From: Eulemur rufifrons
Lineage: Eukaryota; Chordata; Mammalia; Primates; Lemuridae
Reading direction: 5' to 3'
Length of the DNA: 64,000 bases
NCBI RefSeq assembly: GCF_041146395.1
Contig: NC_091000.1
Span: forward strand, 12,414,501-12,478,500
Below, piece by piece: positions 25,886 through 40,745 of the stretch. Both the position numbers and the translations under genes were made by a program. Positions within the stretch are counted from its first letter, which is position 1, and every line of letters starts with the position of its first letter. The notes under the pieces are model-generated. The model had not been told where the DNA came from and ran no database searches. It worked only from the letters and a program-made list of their open reading frames with translations.

Positions 25886-27540
25886 ATAGAGTTGGAAACA
25901 TACATGTCTGGAGACTAGAAGATTTGAATAAATTTTTATTTGTAATTTTTCATCCCTTTTCTTCTAGTATTTGGGTTTGTTTTTTTTTTAATTTATCCAC
26001 TTATTTAACCTTTTATTTACCAGAGAAGAAACTTGAATCTTTAACTGTTAAGAAGTGGTACAACAACCTAGAGCTTCCCAGAGGCTCCTCCATTGCCAGG
26101 GCTAAAGGTATCTGTTTAGATCTGAATTTTTCACACGTTGGTTACATAGTTACATCATTGCATTCCTAAGGTGCGGAAGCTTATTGGGCACACTTTCTGA
26201 CCTTACAGCGACTAGACTGTGTCTGACAGGAATGGGTTGAATTAAGTGATCTTGGTGGATTTATAACTAATGACACAGCCAGACTCAAAGGTTGATTAAA
26301 GGTGAGCTGTGTGGGCGGGGGGGGGGGGGGGGGGGGGGCGGGGAAGGGCTGTGGTGCTGGGCCCTAGGCTCAGCCTGGGGCATGGATGAGACCCTCGTGG
26401 CATATCCAACAGGAGAGGAATTGAACGGGACTATCAAGACCAAATCATTTCTGATCAAGGCTAAAAGGTATAATTGATGAAGTTTTTAAGAAGTGCATAA
26501 ATGAGACCTGGTTTAATAGCAGTTATTGTGGAAAACGTTCTCAGGGGGGTGGCAGTGTGACACTGTAGAGTCTGGAACAGGGAGGGCACAGTGGGAGGAT
26601 GCCACATTGTCAGAGTGAAGTTGAGATGCCAGAACCAAGTCGGGGGGCGGGGCGGGGTGGATCCTAGGAGGGCAGAGGATCTGAAAAGTGTCAGGTGGTT
26701 TCGGAGGCATGGAAGAGGTTTTATTTAATAACGTTCCAATCAGATGTATCAGTCCATCAGTAAATGAATGTACGGTCTGCGTGCTTGCTGAGCGTCCAAA
26801 ACTGTGGGCGGCCAGAGAAGAGATGAGCTGGGACATGGAGACCAGGTTATTGTTTGTAGCTGTCGGACAGTTGTCAGGCAGAAGAGGGCTGTAGGTTTTT
26901 CAGCTTCCCGGGGACAGGATGGGCATCAATCACTGTATGGCGGTGACAGGGGGGCATATGATGGGGCCTGAGCTCTGTGGGAGGGGCGCTGGGGGACAGG
27001 CTGAGTCACTGGAGTTAAGCGAGGATGTGATGCTGGCAGGATTTTAGCCCGGGGCCCACACGGGGACCCTTCTAACCCAGAGATTTGGGATAAATTTACT
27101 ATGAACTTCGGTACATTCTTACACTTCCCACCTTGGGTTGCTCTCTATACTTTGTGCTCATTGTAGCTCAGCTGCTGTATTCACAGGGATGCCTGAGAAT
27201 TTGCTGTACAGACATCTTGCTAGCCAAATCTGTTACTCAGTTCCTGAGTAGGGGATCATTTCTTGGTATCTATTTGATTCCTGAGTTGAGATAGCAAAAG
27301 GTGCCGGTTTTGGTATTATTTAGTTTGGGAGAGTTTTGGCAGTCTTATTTACTAATGCAGTAGAATTCATTTCTTTTTAAATTATTCTTTTCCTCTCTGA
27401 CTCCATTTTTCTCTGGTTTTTATGTGATTGCTAATCCTTCTTCCGTTCTGTCCTCTCTCTCAACTCTCGCCTCCTCTTCCTCTTGAGATGTTTATGTGTT
27501 GCTGCATGTACTCTAAATAAAGACAAAATGTTTGCTCCGT
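25886..27540. other. Intronic, GC- and G-rich sub-region, no gene seen
   Basis: This includes the 22-G run and a second G-rich site at 26641-26660. The stretch 26500-27060 has a GC level well above the intron average. Overlapping short frames on both strands have no family resemblance. Confidence 0.45.
26317..26338 (+). repeat. Poly(G) run, 22 bases
   Basis: Twenty-two uninterrupted G lie between C16 and C39. Such runs are rare in mammalian genomes, can form G-quadruplexes and are prone to slippage or sequencing error, so the exact length is uncertain. Confidence 0.85.
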
Positions 27541-27559
27541 GGTTCTGCTGAAATAAGTT

Positions 27560-27590
27560 CCTGTGTGTGTGTGTGTGTGTGCGTGTGTGT
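27560..27590. repeat. (TG)n microsatellite
   Basis: TG repeats have one GC interruption ('gtgcgtg'). Confidence 0.9.
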
Positions 27591-27779
27591 AAATACAACA
27601 TGTACATATATGTGCATGCACGATTGATCCAGTGTGGGGTTAATAACGAGTGTGGTACAAATAGTGGAATGAAAAGGACATTTTTATACAGATATGTGAT
27701 TGATTTTTTTGCCATACTGATCTTACACTTAGACATTTTTAAGAAAAAGCAGACAAAACAGCGACATAAAAAACCCTCT

Positions 27780-27975
27780 GCGTCCTCCCACTCGGTGCGG
27801 CTGGAGTTGTGTTGTAAGCTCGGGAGCAGCTCATGCTGTGAGCCAGTTCCTGACACAGTGACCTCATTCCCAACGCCGCCTTTATCGGCAGCAGCAGAAG
27901 CTTTACTGGCGGGCGCTGGGCGAGCTGCTCCGCTGCCCGGGCTGCGAGCCTGCCGGCTGTGTCGGGAATGATCCA
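27780..27975 (+). promoter_or_regulatory. STOX2: CpG cluster, candidate internal STOX2 promoter
   Basis: About 15 CpG dinucleotides fall in under 200 bp ('ggcgggcgctgggcgag', 'caacgccgcc'), against near-depletion in the flanking intron. It sits immediately upstream of two exon-like segments with strong splice sites and an ATG that joins in frame to STOX2. The order CpG patch, donor, exon and STOX2 exon 2 is what an alternative promoter should look like. No TATA box is evident, which fits a CpG-type promoter. Start-site data would be decisive. Confidence 0.45.
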
Positions 27976-28157
27976 GGCTTGCAAAGACTTGCACGGCAAC
28001 TGGAATTTATGACAAATAGCTCACTGCAGCTAAACTTTGATCCATGTTCAGTAGAACCGCCTGTTACACACAGGAGGGAGATTCGTCCTTCATCACAGCG
28101 AAAAGCCAGCCTTAAAAAAAAAATAGGAAAATGTGTCAGGTCTATAATTACGGACTG
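27840..28157 (+). other. STOX2: Candidate alternative 5' exon (noncoding), donor at 28158
   Basis: The right end is a strong donor, 'gactg/gtgagt', at 28157/28158. The left end is not defined because it would be a transcription start; I placed it inside the CpG cluster only as a guide. Two upstream ATGs occur. The one at 27968 opens a 14-codon frame ending at 28012. The one at 28009 opens 49 codons to the donor, ending in phase 2 (TG). Splicing to 28920 makes TGA and splicing to 41128 makes TGG TGA, so this frame always ends at the junction. The exon therefore cannot add residues to STOX2 and would act as 5' UTR. It could also be a spurious donor. Confidence 0.4.
28009..28157 (+). other. Possible upstream ORF closing at the splice junction
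   Basis: ATG at 28009 starts a 49-codon frame (begins MTNSSLQLNFD, ends CVRSIITD) and then TG. The A, or G TGA, supplied by any of the three continuations (exon at 28920, exon at 41128, or unspliced intron) gives an immediate stop. It has no recognisable domain. If transcribed, it would be an upstream ORF that could limit translation of the downstream start. Confidence 0.2.
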
Positions 28158-28919
28158 GTGAGTATATGACGCTAGATCAATTTTAATGTGAGTGTTCTTT
28201 CTACAAGCATCTGGAGGTATGTGCCCTTTTTACTGTTTTAATGATTAAAAAATACGAGTTGGTGCTAATGCATGTGAGGGGACCTGGGCCCCCTGGAGAG
28301 GAGGACGTGCCCCTTGCAGCCCTGTGCCTGGGGAACATTCTGACCTAGAGACTCCGCGCTGCACAGACAAAGGAGCCGCACAGACAGACAGAGGCTGTAG
28401 CTTTTCTTGGAGCGATGACTCATTCCAGTTCACAAAGGATTCTGGGCAGGGTAGTGAGAAGTCAGGTTGGCTGATCCATCCCTATGACTTCACTTTGCAG
28501 AGAACAAGCAGAAGAGGAGTGACACTGCAGATTCCCGAGGCCCTGCAGTGGGACGCTGGCTCAGTGCAAGTGGCTGTGATTTGTGGGATGGGCATGGGAC
28601 AGGATCCCAGTGTTCCGTGCAAATAGGATAAAAGGATGGTAAAGAGGATGCCTTTTTCTTTTTTCTTCCTAAAAAACGTTACCAGCAAAGTACAATCACA
28701 GAGCCTTTTTAAGGTGCTTTTTGTCAGCTTCTGAACTGAACTTGTACCCGTATCTCAAGCCCTGAATTGTAAGAAGAGCTGAGAGTTCTGGAACTCATTT
28801 TTTAAAAGTAGATCTGCAAAGGTAAAGTGCTGTTGTGTTGCACCGGCCCGCAGTCGCCAGTCTGAAATGTTCGTTTAGGACACCATTACTCGAAAGTTTA
28901 CTCTTTCTTCTTATTGCAG

Positions 28920-29039
28920 ATTCTAGGACGTCCGTTTCTGTCACTGGCTCCTTCTTGTGCTTGGATGCAACCCCCTAGCATGCACCAGGCTTTAGCGTCA
29001 AAGCTACCTGGGGGATGGAGCCAGTCCAGAAAGGGTCAG
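28920..29039 (+). CDS. STOX2: Candidate alternative first coding exon of STOX2 (MEPVQKGS...)
   Basis: The segment is bracketed by a strong acceptor ('ctctttcttcttattgcag', AG at 28918-28919) and a strong donor ('gtcag/gtaggt', 29039/29040). Coding would start at ATG 29015-29017, which has G at -3 and G at +4. It reads Met-Glu-Pro-Val-Gln-Lys-Gly-Ser plus one G, ending in phase 1, exactly the phase that exon 2 (41128) requires. The joined codon is GGT (Gly) followed by Asp-Val-Ser-Pro. An in-frame TAG at 28976-28978 shows that the frame begins within this exon. The predicted protein is 878 residues and keeps the complete winged-helix domain, replacing only the basic N-terminus of the long form. 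ATGs at 28964 and 28980 in other frames would be upstream starts. Both splice sites and the phase are seen directly; use in vivo is inferred. Confidence 0.6.
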
Positions 29040-30079
29040 GTAGGTTTCCCCTGCTTTTATTTTAAGAGTTGTTGTATGCAAAGAAATATGGGAAAATGTC
29101 TACACCACCTGTGATGAGGGTACGTTGGTACTCTGAAAAGTGGCTTGCTTTGTAATCCTCCTGCAGCCTCGATCTTAGGTAGTCCAGATCTTCCGTGTGG
29201 GCTGCCTACCCCACGCAACCTCGCCAGCACGAGTCGTCCCAGGGCATCACATCAGAACCGAAAAGTCAACAGTTGTAGGATTTGCCAATAGGAAATAAAC
29301 CGCTCAGATTTCCCTCAGCTGTATCTCTCTGACTCTTCTGAGGGAGGCACTCGGTAAATATTCAATACTTTTTCTTCTCAATGAATATATGGTGCCTGAA
29401 ATTTTTTGTGTTATTTGGCCTGTTAACCTACATGCAATGCACTAAAACCCAAGAAAGCCTGATTTATATGCCCAGGGACGGTGTCCAAGACTAACATCGT
29501 GTTGAGGCTGCTATTAACTACTACGGAAGTAAGCATATTTCATCATAGTCTGCTCCAGGATTCAGAGTATGACAGAGCTGTTTTCTTACAACATCCATGG
29601 GCTTTTCATACAAAAGCTTTAAAAAAAAAAAAAATTATACTGAAATGGTGAATTTTGGTCCTCAAGAGTGCATTACATGCTTCATTTCCAAAGTGAAACT
29701 TGGCACATCTGAAGGCATGGTTTTACCACCTCATCAAATGTATAGTTTTAGCACTGTGTTTATTAAAGATATTTCTGAGAGTGTTGAATCCCTTATGTAA
29801 TTTGTAAGAATAATCAGAACATTTTAAAATAATGCAAACTATATTCAATAGGCCCCTTGAACATCTCCTTTCTCTGTGTGATCACATCCATCCTATATAG
29901 TTCACCTTTTCATGGAAGAAAAGAAAGCATGTGTCCTTTGTTCATTGTCAAGGAGGTCTTTACTTCATGTGTAGCACTTTGCATCTTTGAAGCAAAATTG
30001 AGAATGTTGAGTCAGTTTTAAAGGAAAAGGAAAAACACAAGCATAATGTGTTGTGAATATAATTCTATAATGTCCTCAC
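29040..30079. other. Intronic, no gene seen
   Basis: AT-rich intron after the candidate alternative exon. No repeat family is recognised. Confidence 0.45.
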
Positions 30080-30430
30080 ACCCATCAATTCTACGGATCC
30101 TTAAAGACCCTATTTAAAATCTCTTTCCCTGGAGAGTTCTCCCTGATTACCCCTAATAAGTTATTTCTAAGTCCTTGAAACTCCTATTATAGAATTAATA
30201 TTCTAGTCATTCATGTATTTTCAACTTTAGCTCTTCTAAGGATGTTTTGAACAGTCAAGTGACTATTTTATGATTGCCTATATTTACACACACTTGTATC
30301 TTGTTTTCCCACCTAATGGTAAGCTCTTGAATGCAGGGATCAAGAATCATGCCTTTTCCTATGGTTTCCATCTCCTAGCAGTTCCCTACATGTGGAAACC
30401 GCTCAATAAATAGTTGAATAAGACAGGCAG
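30080..30430 (+). repeat. L2 LINE 3' end
   Basis: 'gagttctccctgattacccc', 'taagctcttgaatgcaggg' and the end 'ccgctcaataaatagttgaa' are diagnostic of L2. Confidence 0.85.
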
Positions 30431-31369
30431 TTAAAAAAGCATGGATTTGTCATAGAGCGTTAGAATGATCTGTTTTGCTAATTGTAAGAATCTTCACAGG
30501 GTGGATTAATGCTGAGGTAGACCCCAGGAGTTATGCACATCACTCTAGAGATTATGATTGTTCTTACCTTGAGATATAGTTAAGCAGGAAAGCTGCCTAA
30601 CACTGCTTGCAAAGGTCTGCGATCCTTGAGAACAAATGTGAATGTGAGGCCCTTAAGCATGGACATTGATTATGGTTTACTTGAATTTTATTGGACAAGC
30701 CATTCTTAAGAAGTATGCTAAATTTGGAAAGTTTGTGTGAAAGTCACTTATTTGAATCCTACAGGAGCTTTTCCTTGGAAGAGAGAGAGAGCCATGGCTG
30801 TCAGCATCCCAGGTGCCGTCAGAAATTATCTGACTCCTGTGTCTTTGATCTTTAGTAGGAAGAGTACTGAAGTGCTAAGTTTCCCTTCCTTTTCTTAGGT
30901 CAAGGATTGGCCCAGCCCAAGTTTTGAAATAGGCCGACTTTCTTTAGTCCTTGTGACTCTCTGTCCCTACTATTTCCCATCTCCTAGCTCCTTTCTCTCC
31001 ACCAAGTCCCTTGTGTAATGCACGTGTCCCATTTGCTTTAAGACGGTTCTCTCCCAGCCCAGCGGTACATCCAAAATGTTGTATGTTCTATGTATCTTTT
31101 CGGCGTCCCAGCCAGAATGTGCCATTCACTCCGTGCAGACACTCGCAGCTGAGAATCAGGAGGAAGGCAATCTGATTAAACTAATTCATACTAGTGTAAG
31201 AAGGACCACTGCCTTCTTAACCTTCCCAAAGAAGTTTTAGTTTTTAAAAAAGGCTTCTTTTTAGGACCAAGTGAATTCCCTATTGGTAGAAATTCAAATA
31301 CTGTAAGAAGAGTAAATTGGATAAATTTAGATAGACTTGGGGAAGATATTTTTAATAACTACTATTTAT
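30431..31369. other. Intronic, no gene seen
   Basis: No repeat family, RNA gene or exon is recognised. Confidence 0.5.
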
Positions 31370-31678
31370 TAAATATGTATTGGGTCTCAGGAGCAGTGTA
31401 ATCATTCAACATTCATTATCTCATTTAATCTCCTCAATGGCTCTACCTGGTGAACATCATTATGTATACTTTACAAAAGAAGAAACTGAAACTCAAAAAA
31501 TTAAATAATTTGCACCAAATCACGCAGCTGGGCTCTGAACCTAAAGTTTGTTTTTTGTTTTTTTTTTTTCAGCTTATTATGGGGGTACAAAAGTTCAGGT
31601 TATGTCTATTGCCCATGCCCCCAACCTAAAGTTTTGACTGCAAAACCCATGGTCTTTTCCACTGTCCTGTAGTGCCAG
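31370..31678 (-). repeat. MIR SINE, reverse, split by a LINE-1 insertion
   Basis: The left part ('attatctcatttaatctcct', 'caaatcacgcagctgg') and the right part ('tgcaaaacccatggtctttt', 'cactgtcctgtagtgcc') are contiguous in the reversed MIR consensus and are separated by the 73-bp insertion at 31550-31622. Confidence 0.85.
31550..31622 (-). mobile_element. Short 5'-truncated LINE-1 insertion, 73 bp
   Basis: A reversed poly-A end (T-rich, about 31550-31571) is followed by 'cagcttattatgggggtac' and 'gttatgtctattgcccatgc', which I associate with the 3' end of lemur-lineage L1. It is flanked by a perfect 12-bp target-site duplication, 'aacctaaagttt' (31538-31549 and 31623-31634). It is younger than the MIR it interrupts. 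Confidence 0.85.
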
Positions 31679-34858
<3,180 letters not shown>

Positions 34859-36734
34859 GATAATTCATACAGAATGCTGGTGCTTGAAAAAAAAAAATTA
34901 TTTAAAGAAGACTAAGATAGAGGGTAGGTGTTGGTACTTCTAGGGTTGTTGTTTATTATGCGGTTCACTTGGAAAAATCATGGCTCCCCTTTCTTACACA
35001 GTTGTATGAGCGTGGGTACTTGAAGATGAAATATTATAGAATAGGCTCATGTTTGCTTTTTTAGTACATACCCTTTAGAAAGCTATGGATATCATCCACA
35101 AAAGGAAGAATACAAGTTGTCATGAAAGTCACATCTTAAGAGCTGTGCTGTCCTCCCTCATCTGCAAAGGTTGAATCTGAATGGACTGCAAAACATGAAA
35201 ATGGGGTTTATACGGGATGGCGCTTTATTACCGTACTTTTTTTGGCCCAGAAATACAACCAAGATAGGAACAATTTTGGAACTCGAGTGCCTAAAGCTAT
35301 TTGATATGTAATAGGCATTCAAATATTTCTTGAAAGGATGAATTATGTGAAAGCATGTTTTGAAATAATTCCAACTAAAGTAACTGGCCAAAAGTTGGAA
35401 AGGAAAACAGGTAGGGATTGAAACAGTAAGAACGTACAGGCTGGAGAATGACATTTCCTGAGGTAGAAGTGACTAGCTGTAGACAATAAAAGACAGAGCA
35501 AGTTGGCCTCTGCAGGATTTCCACGTGGTGTCCCAGGCCCTGCTTGTCAGTTACGAGAATGAGCGTTGTAGCCACCAGCTCATCCTCCACAGACACCCAA
35601 GAGTGATCTTCTAACCCAGACGTCACGTGATTCCCCTGCACAGGGACCCTGGTGTTGTGCCGTCAGCGTCAGGAGTGGCGTGCTGCGGTGCAGGCCCCAC
35701 CGTCCGCGCCCCTCATCCTCCACCTGCCACGAGATCTCTCTCTTCATGTTGGTCAGCTAACCTTACTGAAAGCAGCGTCCAAATTGTCACCGATGTGTTT
35801 TACATGCAAAGCGCTCCTACAACCAAAGGTTCCTTAAAATTATAATAGTTTCATGTCTTTTCACATTTTACTTTTATTGAATGCTGCTTTTGTCCAAGGC
35901 ACGGTGCTTGGTTTTGTCTGAATTAGCCTAGATTTGACAAATGTCCCCTGAGGACTGCACTTAAATGGATGTTTGTAAGAAAATAAAGCTGAACTAAAAC
36001 CTATTTATTCCTTCTTTTTTAGAACAATAGGACAGAATTATAGCAGTTTAGAAAGACTTCAGTAGCCCACAAAGTACCAATGAGCTTTTAGATGAGTTGT
36101 CTTTATGAATATGTTCAGGACTAATGTTGACAGTAGAAAAATCCGTCCTGTAAATTATACACAAGTGAGTTACAGTTCATAGTTTATGCAGAATGTGGTA
36201 GTTTCTGTAGATTATGGTGACCAACAGTATTATAGAAGCATTTGCATTTTCTTGTTTTCTTCTTTGAAGAAATAAATATGGTCTAGTAATTGCAAGAATT
36301 TTCTAGTAGCATATTTTAAGAATGACTAGTTGGCTCATTAAGCAGGTTGATATAAGATCCATAAAAAATTATGGTAAACCTGAATAATGTTTATGCTGTG
36401 TTGAGAGATACCTGTGCTTCCTTTAATGCAAGTCTTAAATGCATGTTCTAAACCTCACTTAATACATAATTATTCTTTTGAAAATTTATTTTTATTTTTT
36501 AATTAATACATAATAATACTATATAATTATTTTTCTATGGTAACTGCTATGTTTGGGGGGATATTGTTCATAAAATTAATCAGGAGGGGAGTCTTAGAAA
36601 TTGCATGGTTAAGTATATTTGGTCTTGTCTTGTGTGTTTGTTTTGCAATTATTTAGCGAAAATATGAAGAAAATCACAATCCTTTAAAGTACCCTGAGCA
36701 ATTCCTTGGATTATAATGTTATAAATGGATGTTC
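34859..36734. other. Intronic, no gene seen
   Basis: A GC-richer patch at 35590-35730 and AT-rich DNA otherwise. No exon with paired splice sites or RNA gene is supported. Confidence 0.45.
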
Positions 36735-37460
36735 ATTCATTCAACAAACATTTATTGGGTGTCCCCTGTAAGCACTGCCTTGTTCTAGGTCCTAGGAATG
36801 TAGCGTTCGTGTTGCCTTCTGTCATGGAGCTTGTATTCTAGTGGGTGAGACAGACACCACCTGGTAAACACACACACAGGCACACACACATTCAGGGGGT
36901 GAGGATGGTAACCGCGAGTCACTTTGGAGCAGCATTAGACCAGGCGATCAGCTAGGGCTCCCTGAGTAGGCGACATGGAAATTGAGACCTACAGGATGAG
37001 AAGCCAGTCCCAAAAAGGCCCACCCAAGGAGCATCCCAGGCTAAGGGCCCCCAAAATGCAGAGGCCCAGAGTCAAGAAAGAGACTGGCATGTTCAGAGAA
37101 CAGAGGAGGTTGGGAGTGTGGAGTAGGGAGGGAAGTGGGGAGTGGGCAGGGCTGGTGGGGGGTGGTCCCAGGAATGGGCCGGGGCTCAGACCCTGCATGC
37201 CCTTGTGTGCCTACGAGGTTCAGAGTTTCTTCTAAGGACAGCAGGCAGTCCCTGTAGGATGGTATGCAGGGACGTGGTGTGTTTCATGTTTTCCTAAGAG
37301 AACTCTGGCTGCTCTGTGGAGAAGAGAGAGTCGAGGCAGGAGGGGAGGCCAGGGACAGGGGATGGCGTGTGGGGCAGCTCTGGAGACGGAGTCGAGGGGA
37401 CAGACCCAGGGAGCATCTGGGTGGGGAGTAGACAGCATTGCTGATGGGCTTAGGGATGGG
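36735..37460 (-). repeat. L2 LINE fragment, reverse, with CA microsatellite
   Basis: It starts with 'ttcattcaacaaacatttat' and 'ccttgttctaggtcctagg', then 'catggagcttgtattctagt'. It continues with 'aattgagacctacaggatga' and 'gaactctggctgctctgtgg', the order of a reversed L2. A short (CA)n lies near 36869-36890. Confidence 0.7.
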
Positions 37461-38264
37461 AAGAGCGTGGACAAAAATGCATCTTAGCGCAGTATAAAAA
37501 CAAGATGACGTAGAAATAGTTATTTAGAGTGTCCAAGTTCCATTTTGTTCTATATCCTGCGTTAAAAGTTATTGCACATATTCATTATTATAGTGAAACT
37601 GAGCTTTTTCAAAGCAAATGCAATTCAGACACGTGTGAAGCATGCTGCCTCTTATACTTGGCTGCAAAGGAATTAACTGAGAAGATGGCAGTGAAACTGA
37701 ACAAATCATTTCTGCTAAAAGCATGACCTAAACTAAAGCAGGCAGTTTGGCTAGTAGTCATTTCTTTCTCTCTCTCTCTTTTTTTTAATTTTACAGGGGG
37801 CTCTAGTTTTCTCTTGTAACCTATACAAAAATCAAGGAATAGTCCTACTTCATTTTTGGGATAATATTTAATATTTTTGTATCTTTCTTGTTCTGAGACA
37901 TTCTTAGTTATGATAGGCAAATTTTGAAAGATGTTAACCTCCTAAATGATACACAAGTCAAAAGATACTGGAGTCTGCTTTGGTCCTCGCCCTGTTACCA
38001 GCTGACCCCATCTTCCTTCTCATTTATTTTAAAATCATCCCAAGTAACTTTGAGGTCCATGTGGCCAACCTAGCAACTCAGCCAGACAGCCGACCTCCGA
38101 GCCCCTTGCCCTGCACTGCAGAGGTGGAGAGAGAAGGACCACAGGAGAGTCTAGGGGGTCTGTGGCTGAGCTGTAAGGCCCAGCATGGGGAGGGCAGACT
38201 TGGTCAGGGGAAGCTCCCAGCTCCCACCCCTGCTGCAGCTCACCCCCAGGACTAGGTCTGTTTT
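37461..38264. other. Intronic, no gene seen
   Basis: No clear repeat except a pyrimidine-rich tract at 37763-37788. No exon supported. Confidence 0.45.
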
Positions 38265-38278
38265 TACATATTAGGTTT

Positions 38279-38645
<367 letters not shown>

Positions 38646-38786
38646 TCAATAAAGGGTAGGACAGGTTTTTTGTTTGTTTGTTTAAGTTTTAAGTATACTG
38701 TTCCTAGGCAATTACAAACTTGCCCACTGAGATGGCCTCAGCCCACATAAAATTCTGTCATATTATTATTATTATTACTATTATTA

Positions 38787-39061
38787 TTTTAGAGACATCT
38801 CACTCTGTCACCCAGGCTGGAGTGCAGTGGTGTAATCATAGCTCTGCAGCCTCGAACTCCTGGGCTCAGCCAATCCTCCCACCTCAGCCTCCCAAGTAGC
38901 TGGAACTACAGATGTGCACCACCATACCTGGCTAATATTTTTGTAGAGACAGGGTCTCACTATGTTGCCCAGGCTGGTCTTGAACTCATGTCCTCAAGCA
39001 ATCCTCCTGCTTCAGCCTCTCAAGGTGCTGGGATTACAGGTGTGAGCCACCACATCTGGCC
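38787..39061 (-). mobile_element. Alu SINE, older type, reverse
   Basis: 'agagacatctcactctgtca' through 'gtgagccaccacatctggcc', with a short linker. Its reversed poly-A tail has become an (ATT)n tract (38760-38790). An 8-bp duplication 'attctgtc' (38752-38759, 39065-39072) marks the insertion. Confidence 0.93.
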
Positions 39062-40379
39062 CTGATTCTGTCTTTTTTGAGTCACCGATGTGAACTGAAC
39101 TTCACCCACCAAAGGGTGAAACTCACATCCTCAATAGTGGCCCCAGATTCCATGTGCTAGCCTCCACCTGCTGCGACCCCGCCGACGTAGGAATTCCTCA
39201 GAGGGCTTCTTGTTAGGATGCTAACGTCCCAGAGGCCCCCGAGGTTTCTGGGTTCCACGTTAGGTCAGTTCCTGGCTTCTGCTAATTTTTATCTCGTCTG
39301 GCCTCCCGTTCTGGATTTGGGTTCTCCCCCGTCCCACGGGCCTTGGGACAGTGCCTTCCTCTTGTCCATCTTGAAGAGAGTGGAGCCGCAGCAGAGCTGG
39401 TTGGAGCCCACGTGATACAAGGGGAAGGGGAGCACTGGACTGAGCTGGGCATGGAGAGGGATTCAGGCGCAACCTTGGACACTGAATTCCCGCTGCTTCG
39501 TCCTGCTGGGCTTAACCGCACGCATGGTGGTCTTCATTCCCATCCACCAAACAACTTCCCATCCCATCCATCAATGTGGGGTTCAAGTCCTTTCCCAGAG
39601 GGCCTCTGCACCCCTCCTGCAAACCAGGGGTGGTGGCCAGACACAGCTCCAGGTGTCCCTGCAGTGAGGAGGCCGGTCTACCCCAGAGCAGCCAGGCATC
39701 TCCTGGGGAGGGTGTTGCTTAATGCTTAATGCCGCAGGCCCGAGCTGTGGTGCTGGCCAGCCATGGTGGCTGATGACAAGAGAGAAAGCATGCTTACGAA
39801 ACAAAAAAGGAGAGATTGTGTAGGTCATGTGGGAAAGAATAGAAGATCACAGATACTCTGCTCTGTTGAGAGTTTGTACCCTCTTTCTGTAGGACCTCCT
39901 TTCAAGTGAGATCTTACAGAATCCCAAAGGATAAAACAGGTGACACTCAGGTGTCAGGAGGTGACTTTCCCACTCTCCCAGCTTCTCCATCTGCTGAGGC
40001 CAGCCCTGCCCAAGAAATCCCCAAGGAAATTCTAGGGATCCTTGGAGCATAACTTGAAAATCACCGCACTGTGGTGTAAAGAAATGAAGACGGATGTTTG
40101 CATTGCATGTTGACACGTCCTCAGGAGTCACCATCCTTCACCTTCGATGCTGGGTCTTCAGCCTCCCCTGCCTCCATTGGTCCTTTTAGTGTGCAGAGGT
40201 GCGCAGGAGTCTCGGAATGTTCTGCCACCTTCTGCTCCTCCCAGGCCGTCATCCCCATGGCCACCTTCCTTAAATTTCTTCCAGGGCTCACCGCCCTCAT
40301 AGCATGAAGGGCTTGGGCACTCATCTTTTTCCTCATGTTGTACCTACATACCTGTCCCTTTCTCTGCTTTGCCCCCAGA
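39062..40379. other. Intronic, no gene seen
   Basis: Moderately GC-rich. Frames of up to about 128 codons at 39343-39729 lack splice sites, family resemblance and coding bias. Confidence 0.4.
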
Positions 40380-40745
40380 AACACCTGCTTACTGATCCCG
40401 CCCCTGCCCCCTAGCCGCCCTGCACACTCCTGCCCCCTAGCGCTGGATCCAGGTTGCACCTCCTTGGTGACACCTTACAACGTCCTACTTCTTGGCCCCA
40501 CCCTAACCCCCCAGGTGGTGTTATCCCACCCCCTCCTCTCCCCACTCCCAGCTTGTTCAGTCTTCTCTGGGACACTTGTCGCACAACACTGTGACCTTTG
40601 ACCTACTCATCTGTCTCCACTTAAATAGAAACTCTTCAAGGGCAGAGATGCTTAGGGGCAAGAGCAGTGGACTCACTCTCTGTCTGTGGCCCCCAGGCCC
40701 CCAGCAGATGCCTGACACGTAAAGGCACGCCACGTTTGAATGAAC
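40380..40745 (+). repeat. L2 LINE 3' end
   Basis: 'actcttcaagggcagagatg', 'agcagatgcctgacacg' and the end 'gtttgaatgaacgaacc' follow L2. The upstream part is more diverged. Confidence 0.75.

Noticed and set aside
27431..27994. A 187-codon open frame on the minus strand, with overlapping plus-strand frames
   Set aside because: It runs through a (TG)n microsatellite and the CpG patch. The protein contains a His-Thr repeat from the microsatellite and resembles no family.
39343..39729. A 128-codon plus-strand frame
   Set aside because: GC-rich intron allows long chance frames. There are no splice sites at sensible positions and overlapping minus-strand frames are equally long.
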